10,602 nucleotides of DNA, from the NCBI GenBank assembly GCA_030038645.1, contig JASHSR010000237.1, positions 1 through 10,602 on the forward strand. Direction: 5' to 3'. The notes beneath the pieces were generated by a model. It was not told the DNA's origin, ran no database searches, and worked only from the letters and a program-made list of their open reading frames with translations. The position numbers and the translations under genes were made by a program. The stretch comes from Gammaproteobacteria bacterium (GTDB lineage Bacteria > Pseudomonadota > Gammaproteobacteria > Steroidobacterales > Steroidobacteraceae). Positions within the stretch are counted from its first letter, which is position 1, and the number at the start of each line of letters is the position of its first letter. Positions 7,070 through 10,602 of the stretch are shown piece by piece.

Positions 7070-7540
7070 ATGCCCGAGGAACCTTCCAAGGAACTGCTCC
7101 GCGATGCGAATGCGCTCCGGCGCAGCTCCGGCGCCCTCTCGCGGCGACTGCGGTCCCTGCGCGCCGGCCACGGCGTCAGCGGCTCGAAGCTGAGCGTCCT
7201 CGGCTGGCTCGAGCGCGCGCGCCGCCCACTTACGGCCTCGCGGCTGGCCGAGCTCGAGCGCCTCCAGCCGCAATCGTTGACGCGCATCATCGCCGAGCTC
7301 GAGGGGGACGGGTTCATCCGCCGGCGCGAAGATGAAGCGGACCACCGCCAGCTGCTCATCGAGATCACCGCTAAGGGCCATGATCTCCTCGTTGAGGACG
7401 CCCGACGGCAGAATCGGTGGCTGGCGCAGGCAATGGTGAAAGAATTGACCCCTGCGGAGCGCGACCTTCTGCGCATCGCCGCCAGTCTGCTCGATCGATT
7501 GACTGTGGAAGATCTTCCGTCGCGTGCCGTACCGAAATGA
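7070..7540 (+). CDS. MarR-family transcriptional regulator
   Basis: Dimeric winged-helix repressor or activator, typically responding to phenolic or oxidising ligands. 156 aa. The winged helix spans about 39-105: helices around LSVLGWLERARRPLTASRLAELERLQPQSLTRIIAELEGDGFI and the wing RREDEADHRQLLIEITAKG with the family's D-x-R feature (Asp91-His-Arg93). N- and C-terminal helices (about 8-32 and 108-150) would form the dimer interface. No cysteine is present, so OhrR-type thiol sensing is excluded. ATG 7070 begins 1 nt after the glycosyltransferase stop, so both are co-transcribed; AGGAG (7052-7056) is a somewhat distant ribosome site. Possible targets are the palindrome at 5479-5507 and the GC-rich repeat at 7599-7614 before the next gene. 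Ligand unknown. Confidence 0.93.
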   Translation: MPEEPSKELLRDANALRRSSGALSRRLRSLRAGHGVSGSKLSVLGWLERARRPLTASRLAELERLQPQSLTRIIAELEGDGFIRRREDEADHRQLLIEITAKGHDLLVEDARRQNRWLAQAMVKELTPAERDLLRIAASLLDRLTVEDLPSRAVPK

Positions 7541-7598
7541 GAATGGTTGCGGGACAGGAGGTGAGCGGCCCCATGGCCGGGCTCGGTGTCGATCAATC

Positions 7599-7625
7599 GC
7601 GCGGACCGCCGCGCTGTCGTAGAAT
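7599..7625 (+). promoter_or_regulatory. Candidate promoter with inverted repeat before the exported VOC gene
   Basis: TAGAAT at 7620-7625 (5 of 6 to the -10 consensus) lies 28 nt before the ATG at 7654. Just upstream, GCGCGG (7599-7604) and CCGCGC (7609-7614) form a 6-bp inverted repeat in the spacer/-35 region. No good -35 hexamer is seen. The 113-nt gap after marR makes a separate promoter plausible. In GC-rich DNA a GC-only repeat may be chance. Confidence 0.35.
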
Positions 7626-7653
7626 CGCACGCGTCCGAAGGGGAGGAAAGCCG

Positions 7654-8829
7654 ATGAAACGAACAGCGACCTGCAAACTTGCTGCCCTGGCGCTCGCACT
7701 TACCATCGCCGCGCTTGCCGTGTTCGCGCTCCCAGCGCCGTCCCGGGCCGCTCCGGAGGCGACCGCCCCTGCCGCAGCGGACGCCGCGCCTGCACCTACA
7801 GAGCAGGGTCGCCTGGTCGGGCTCGCGTTCGCCGGACGCAGCGTCTCGAACCTCGACCGATCGATCGCGTTCTACGAGGCGCTCGGGTTCAAGCTCGATC
7901 CAGCCGCACCCCCCGTATGGCGCAGCGAAGAGGTCTTCCAGCGCATCGATGGCATCGGGAGCGCGCGGGGCGTCACGACGCGCATGGCGAAGATGTATGT
8001 AAACGAACCCGCCGGTGGGCGCTTCGTGATCTACCTGCGGGAGCTGAGAGGTATCCCGCGTCGCAATCTCTCGCATCATACCGCCTGGGATCCCGGTGCG
8101 AGCCACTTCGGGCTCGTCGTACCCGATGCGCAGGCGCTATGGTCGCGTCTCGAGGCGAAAGGTATGCTGCATGCCCTCTCCTGGGGAGGGAAGCTGATCG
8201 CGCCGCCCGGACGGAAGAAAGGCATGATCGCCTACATCACCGACCCTGACGGCATGGATATCGAGATCATCGATCAGCGTCTCTCGTCGCCTGCAGCCGG
8301 CGGCCGGTCCGCGCGCCCGGCGCTGCTTCCCGGCGTCAATCACGTCGGACTGGTCGTGCTCAACTCGGCCAAGGCGCGCGCCTTCTACGGAGACCTGCTC
8401 GGCGGAAGGCTCGTGAGTGCCGAGTCGCGGTGGATGCGCGGCGACTTCTACGACGCCGCGGTCGGCGGGCATGGCAACATTCTGCGCTTCTTCAACGAGT
8501 CCTTTCCGGCCGCGTTCGAGGCGCGGCTCGCGGGCTCCGATCCCGCGCTCACGAGCCCTGCACCCGGCTCACGCATCAACTTCGAGCTCGTCGAGTTTCA
8601 GAACCGCAAGAAGCCCGTCGTTCCGGCCCGCATCACGGACATCGGCGTCGGCTATGTCGGCTTCGAGGTGCAGGGGCTCAAGGCGTTCCTCGCGCGAGCG
8701 AGGGCCGCCGGGGCGCGAATGGTGTCCAACGGCATCGTCACGATGCGCGGCGGCGGCACACGAGTCGCGGTGATCCGCGATCCGGATGTTGGAGGGTTCG
8801 TCGAGCTCTTCGAGCACCCGCACAATTAG
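7654..8829 (+). CDS. Exported protein with two tandem VOC (glyoxalase-like) domains
   Basis: 391-aa protein with a Sec signal peptide: Lys/Arg start (MKRTATCK), hydrophobic core 9-26 and a likely cut after SRA at residue 32. An Ala/Pro-rich linker follows (33-50). Two VOC domains come next, about 53-210 (FAGRSVSNLDRSIAFYEALGF ... ASHFGLVV ... ITDPDGMDIEII) and about 226-388 (GVNHVGLVVLNSAKARAFYG ... VGYVGFEV ... IRDPDVGGFVELFEH). Potential metal ligands are His151 and Glu204 in domain 1 and His230 and Glu384 in domain 2. A two-domain protein is the usual size of extradiol dioxygenase-like or glyoxalase-like members, but export is unusual. ATG 7654 follows GGGAGG with 7 nt spacing, a strong start. 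It follows the MarR gene at 113 nt. A binding or resistance role and an enzymatic role are both open. Confidence 0.87.
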   Translation: MKRTATCKLAALALALTIAALAVFALPAPSRAAPEATAPAAADAAPAPTEQGRLVGLAFAGRSVSNLDRSIAFYEALGFKLDPAAPPVWRSEEVFQRIDGIGSARGVTTRMAKMYVNEPAGGRFVIYLRELRGIPRRNLSHHTAWDPGASHFGLVVPDAQALWSRLEAKGMLHALSWGGKLIAPPGRKKGMIAYITDPDGMDIEIIDQRLSSPAAGGRSARPALLPGVNHVGLVVLNSAKARAFYGDLLGGRLVSAESRWMRGDFYDAAVGGHGNILRFFNESFPAAFEARLAGSDPALTSPAPGSRINFELVEFQNRKKPVVPARITDIGVGYVGFEVQGLKAFLARARAAGARMVSNGIVTMRGGGTRVAVIRDPDVGGFVELFEHPHN

Positions 8830-8861
8830 CGGAGCGCTAAGCAGCTGACTTTTCGATGTTC

Positions 8862-8885
8862 GGCTCTACTGTACCGCGCAGAGCC
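8862..8885 (+). terminator. Weak hairpin after the exported VOC gene
   Basis: GGCTCT and AGAGCC can pair (6 bp, 12-nt loop) 33 nt after the stop. No T-tract follows, so intrinsic termination is doubtful. The rest of the 181-nt gap to the Nudix gene shows nothing clear. Confidence 0.2.
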
Positions 8886-9010
8886 CCCTAGGACTTGCGC
8901 GACAGGCGTGCGTGCCGCCCGCAGCTCTGGAAAAGGCCGCCAATACCGCGACCTGGGAACTGAGTAAACTGCTGGACGGCGGCCATCGCTGGCGACGGGT
9001 GAGGTCTGCA

Positions 9011-9547
9011 ATGCCTCAATTTCAGTTCTGTCCTTATTGTGCTGCCCCACTCGTCCAGCGCCTGGTGCAAGGCGAGCTGCGCAGCGCGTGTTCCACGAAC
9101 TGCGGCTTCGTTCACTATGACAATCCAACGCCGGTGGTCGCCGCCGTGGTCGAGCACGATGGCATGGTCGTGCTTGCGCACAATCGCGCTTGGCCGCAGA
9201 TGTTGAGATCGTTTTATGGACTAATCACAGGGTTTCTGGAACGCGCAGAATCGCCCGAGCAGTGCGCGTTGCGTGAGGTGAAGGAAGAGCTCGATCTCGA
9301 TGGCACGACAGCAACGCTCATTGGTGTCTACCCGTTCGAGCAAATGAATCAGGTGATCATCGCGTACCACGTACCCGCTGATGGCACAATTGCGCTCAAT
9401 GACGAACTCGACGCCTTCCGCCATGTGCCCTTACACGAATGCCAGGCATGGCCAAGCGGAACGGGCCCCGCTTTGCGCGATTGGCTGCGTAGCCGAGGCT
9501 TCGAGCCGCGGATATTGGAGATACGCAAACCGACGCCGTCAGAGTAG
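9011..9547 (+). CDS. Zinc-ribbon Nudix hydrolase (NUDIX/NADH pyrophosphatase-like)
   Basis: Hydrolyses a nucleoside-diphosphate-linked substrate, perhaps NAD(H) or a related dinucleotide. 178 aa. N-terminal zinc ribbon with Cys7, Cys10, Cys27 and Cys31 (CPYC ... CSTNC), followed by GFVHYDNPTPVVAAVVEHDG, typical of this subfamily. The Nudix box runs 74-96: GFLERAE, seven residues, then REVKEELDL, fitting GX5EX7REUXEEXGU except that Asp95 replaces the usual Gly. All metal-binding Glu residues (Glu89, Glu92, Glu93) are intact. ATG 9011 has GAGG 6 nt upstream and puts the zinc ribbon at the N-terminus; the frame from 8912 would add 33 unsupported residues. It is shorter than NudC (about 257 aa) because it lacks the N-terminal domain. 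Stands alone; next on the same strand is the tRNA leader. Confidence 0.92.
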   Translation: MPQFQFCPYCAAPLVQRLVQGELRSACSTNCGFVHYDNPTPVVAAVVEHDGMVVLAHNRAWPQMLRSFYGLITGFLERAESPEQCALREVKEELDLDGTTATLIGVYPFEQMNQVIIAYHVPADGTIALNDELDAFRHVPLHECQAWPSGTGPALRDWLRSRGFEPRILEIRKPTPSE

Positions 9548-9675
9548 TGCAGCTCCGGATCGCCCGCCGGCGAGATTCGACCGGGAGCATGTAGCTCGCA
9601 TATCGTGTAGTGGATGCGTCAGCGCTTCTGCTCGTGACGACGTGTTATGTTTCACGCGCAGTGCCGCCACAACGC

Positions 9676-9704
9676 TTGACTTCTGAAGCCGAGGCGCGTA
9701 CAAA
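9676..9704 (+). promoter_or_regulatory. Strong sigma70-type promoter ahead of the tRNA array
   Basis: TTGACT (9676-9681), a 17-nt spacer and TACAAA (9699-9704), followed by a GC-rich discriminator (TCGCGCCGCC). This arrangement is typical of stable-RNA promoters under stringent control. It is the best promoter in the window and on the tRNA strand. It lies about 290 nt before the first tRNA, with a small ORF and hairpins in between, so whether it reads into the array depends on those hairpins not terminating. Confidence 0.6.
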
Positions 9705-9714
9705 TCGCGCCGCC

Positions 9715-9834
9715 ATGATTACTGCAATCAGAGAATCACTCGATACCTGCGCCGCGACCGGCTGCCATAGCCCGTCGTGGTCGCATTCGTTGCGCGGGCA
9801 ATTTCTGGCCCGACTCAACGCGATAGAGCTCTGA
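9715..9834 (+). CDS. Possible 39-aa leader ORF, unrecognised
   Basis: ATG 9715 to TGA 9834 encodes 39 aa beginning MITAIRESLDTCAATGCHSP and ending LNAIEL. It starts only about 10 nt after the -10 box, so the message would be nearly leaderless with no ribosome site. It contains no family motif I recognise. A GC-rich hairpin follows 2 nt after the stop. It could be a leader peptide or simply an open frame in a structured tRNA leader. Confidence 0.25.
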   Translation: MITAIRESLDTCAATGCHSPSWSHSLRGQFLARLNAIEL

Positions 9835-9836
9835 TT

Positions 9837-9859
9837 GGCCTTGCCTCCGGCGCAAGGCC
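9837..9859 (+). promoter_or_regulatory. 8-bp perfect hairpin in the tRNA leader
   Basis: GGCCTTGC and GCAAGGCC pair perfectly around a 7-nt loop, directly after the small ORF. No T-run follows (GGGGG instead), so it is not a classical terminator; an RNA-processing or stability element is possible. Confidence 0.45.
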
Positions 9860-9876
9860 GGGGGCAGACAGGAAGC

Positions 9877-9899
9877 GAGAGCGAAGGATCCACGCTCTC
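9877..9899 (+). promoter_or_regulatory. Second hairpin in the tRNA leader
   Basis: GAGAGCG and CGCTCTC form a perfect 7-bp stem with a 9-nt loop. GGGGG (9860-9864) and CCCCC (9913-9917) flank it and could close a larger structure. The remainder up to the first tRNA (9918-9996) shows no gene; TACAAA at 9978-9983 is a -10-like hexamer with no -35. Confidence 0.35.
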
Positions 9900-9996
9900 A
9901 GACCACCCGAAACCCCCGCCCAAAGTCCGGCGCACGCTACGATCCGTCGCATGGAGACGGGGAGCCGTAAAGCGACATACAAAGCCCTCCATTCGA

Positions 9997-10072
9997 GCGG
10001 GGTTGGTCTAGCGGCTTTGGGCCTCTGCCTTCCAAGCAGATGACGCGGGTTCGACTCCCGCACTCCGCTCCA
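9997..10072 (+). tRNA. tRNA-Gly(TCC)
   Basis: 76 nt including encoded CCA. Acceptor GCGGGGT pairs with ACTCCGC (one G-T wobble). Anticodon stem TCTGC/GCAGA is perfect, with loop CTTCCAA, anticodon TCC and normal T33. T-arm is GCGGG-TTCGACT-CCCGC, fully canonical. D-arm pairs GTCT with GGGC through wobbles and has GG in its loop. Discriminator T73 and C35-C36 fit bacterial glycyl-tRNA synthetase. This is the most normal member of the array. Confidence 0.95.
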
Positions 10073-10078
10073 AATCTT

Positions 10079-10155
10079 TGCCGACAGTCCCACCGGGCGT
10101 GGGAACCGGACCGTTAATCCGGACGCGCTGCGTTCGAGCCGCAGGTCGGCAGCCA
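10079..10155 (+). tRNA. tRNA-Asn(GTT) with C33
   Basis: 77 nt including CCA. Acceptor TGCCGAC/GTCGGCA is perfect, D-stem TCCC/GGGA, anticodon stem CCGGA/TCCGG, T-arm CTGCG-TTCGAGC-CGCAG canonical. Anticodon loop CCGTTAA gives GTT, but position 33 is C where almost all tRNAs have U. Discriminator G73 suits asparaginyl-tRNA synthetase. Spacer from the Gly gene is 6 nt. Confidence 0.93.
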
Positions 10156-10160
10156 ATTTT

Positions 10161-10235
10161 GACCACTGATGCGACAGGTGTCGCAGCCAAGCTGTCTACT
10201 TGGTGAGAGCGGATCGTTACCGCTAGTGGTCGCCA
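10161..10235 (+). tRNA. tRNA-Asp(GTC) with altered T-loop
   Basis: 75 nt including CCA. Acceptor GACCACT/AGTGGTC, D-stem TGCG/CGCA, anticodon stem CCAAG/CTTGG and T-stem AGCGG/CCGCT are all perfect. Anticodon loop CTGTCTA gives GTC with normal T33 but T at 37, usually a purine. T-loop is ATCGTTA instead of TTCGANY: A54 and T58 swapped relative to consensus. Variable loop 4 nt. G73 fits aspartyl-tRNA synthetase. Confidence 0.88.
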
Positions 10236-10240
10236 ATCAT

Positions 10241-10317
10241 GCCCGGTTAGCTCAGACGTGAAGAGCGTCGGTCCTACAAACCGAATGTCGCAGGCACTCA
10301 ATCTGCACCGGGCACCA
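10241..10317 (+). tRNA. tRNA-Val(TAC), loops degenerate
   Basis: 77 nt including CCA. Acceptor GCCCGGT/ACCGGGC, D-stem GCTC/GAGC and anticodon stem TCGGT/ACCGA are perfect; T-stem GCAGG/TCTGC has one wobble. Anticodon loop CCTACAA gives TAC with C33. T-loop CACTCAA lacks T54, T55, G57 and A58, and the D-loop AGACGTGAA has no GG pair, so the normal elbow contact seems lost. A73 and A35-C36 fit valyl-tRNA synthetase. Confidence 0.82.
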
Positions 10318-10324
10318 GCTTCAC

Positions 10325-10410
10325 GTGTCGCTAGACGGCTATGGAGACCGCGCCGGCTGTAACCCGGCTGTCTTATGACCCGCAAGGTTCGATTCCTTGG
10401 CGATGCACCA
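10325..10410 (+). tRNA. tRNA-Tyr(GTA), long variable arm
   Basis: 86 nt including CCA, the class II length. Acceptor GTGTCGC pairs with GCGATGC through two G-T wobbles. Anticodon stem GCCGG/CCGGC is perfect with loop CTGTAAC, anticodon GTA and T33. The variable arm contains a GTC-TTAT-GAC hairpin. T-arm CAAGG-TTCGATT-CCTTG is canonical. The D-arm fits poorly: the only good stem, CGG/CCG, leaves four bases (TAGA) after the acceptor instead of two. G1-C72 and A73 fit bacterial tyrosyl-tRNA synthetase. Confidence 0.88.
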
Positions 10411-10411
10411 C

Positions 10412-10487
10412 ACCTCCGTAGCTCAATTGGCAGAGCACCCGGCCCTTACCCGGAAGCGTGTCAGATCGTTGCTGACCGGAGGTATCA
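10412..10487 (+). tRNA. tRNA-Lys(CTT)-like, C33, altered T-loop, no encoded CCA
   Basis: 76 nt by structure. Acceptor ACCTCCG/CGGAGGT, D-arm GCTC-AATTGGCA-GAGC and T-stem GTCAG/CTGAC are perfect. Anticodon stem CCCGG/CCGGA has a C-A mismatch at 27-43; loop CCCTTAC gives CTT with C33. T-loop ATCGTTG shows the same A54/T58 swap as the Asp gene. The 3' end is A73 then TCA rather than CCA. Only 1 nt separates it from the Tyr gene, so processing must cut very precisely. Confidence 0.78.
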
Positions 10488-10492
10488 ATCTC

Positions 10493-10564
10493 GGGGTTGT
10501 CGCGAAGGCGCGTAGTCTGCCCTGCAAGCAGACCGACTGGGGGCGGTACCCAGCAGCTCCACCA
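10493..10564 (+). tRNA. tRNA-Ala(TGC) with minimal D-arm
   Basis: 72 nt including CCA. Acceptor GGGGTTG/CAGCTCC with G3-T70, the alanyl-tRNA synthetase identity pair, and A73. Anticodon stem TCTGC/GCAGA, loop CCTGCAA, anticodon TGC, C33. T-stem CTGGG/CCCAG with non-canonical loop GGCGGTA. The D-arm is reduced to CGCG-AAGG-CGCG, a four-base loop instead of the usual 7-11, which explains the short length. Confidence 0.78.
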
Positions 10565-10602
10565 ACTTCGGACGTGAATGCAAAGCCGTCGAGCGACGCG
10601 CC
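10565..10602 (+). other. Tail of window, possible start of a further array member
   Basis: 38 nt after the Ala gene. It contains the small palindrome CGTCG-AG-CGACG (10587-10598). A further tRNA may begin here but cannot be assigned from this length. Confidence 0.2.

Noticed and set aside
7018..8106. Minus-strand 362-aa frame opposite marR and the exported VOC gene
   Set aside because: Arg/Ser-rich low-complexity translation, antisense to two well-supported genes.
9815..10156. Minus-strand frame containing SGVRESNPRHLLGRQR
   Set aside because: This is the familiar false protein read from the antisense of tRNA-Gly(TCC); it confirms the tRNA rather than a gene.
10008..10385. Minus-strand 125-aa frame (RSAGVEPASSAWKAEAQSR)
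   Set aside because: It spans five tRNA genes in antisense and has the same kind of spurious tRNA-derived sequence.
1..10602. CRISPR array, insertion-sequence ends, rRNA, or classic defence genes
   Set aside because: No regularly spaced repeats, transposase, rRNA segment or defence-gene motif was found on either strand.

Overview
The window is GC-rich bacterial chromosome or large-replicon DNA. Gene content and codon use fit a proteobacterium (beta/gamma type is my guess; no marker settles the taxon). It has three parts.

Left part (1-1978, minus strand): a two-gene encapsulin nanocompartment operon. A P-type dye-decolorizing peroxidase (DyP) carries a C-terminal encapsulin-targeting peptide (SLGIGSLK). 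Its stop codon overlaps the start of the encapsulin shell gene (ATGA), and the shell gene runs off the left edge. Upstream of DyP, on the same strand, lies a decayed MscS mechanosensitive-channel remnant with an in-frame stop.

Middle part (2018-9547, plus strand): a run of mostly monocistronic genes for small-molecule and envelope functions. In order these are an isoprenylcysteine/phospholipid-type membrane methyltransferase, a Tat-exported aldo/keto reductase, a small VOC-fold protein, a glutathione S-transferase, a GT-C/PMT_2-type membrane glycosyltransferase with a MarR regulator 1 nt behind it, an exported protein with two VOC domains, and a zinc-ribbon Nudix hydrolase. Detoxification and redox themes recur (DyP, AKR, GST, VOC, Nudix, MarR), but the genes do not form one evident pathway. 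Two operator-like palindromes stand out, at 3902-3921 over a -10 box and at 5479-5507 at the head of the glycosyltransferase gene.

Right part (9548-10602): a strong promoter (TTGACT-N17-TACAAA) and a hairpin-rich leader with one possible 39-aa ORF. Then comes a compact array of seven tRNA genes: Gly(TCC), Asn(GTT), Asp(GTC), Val(TAC), Tyr(GTA), Lys(CTT) and Ala(TGC). Spacers are 1-7 nt and the array may continue past the right edge. Helices and synthetase identity bases are kept, but near-universal loop bases are lost. Four of seven have C instead of U at position 33. Four have non-canonical T-loops, two of them with the same A54/T58 swap. The Ala tRNA has a four-base D-loop. Such arrays are typical of phages, plasmids and integrative elements, so the right edge is probably the start of, or lies inside, a mobile element. 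This array is the most unusual thing in the window.
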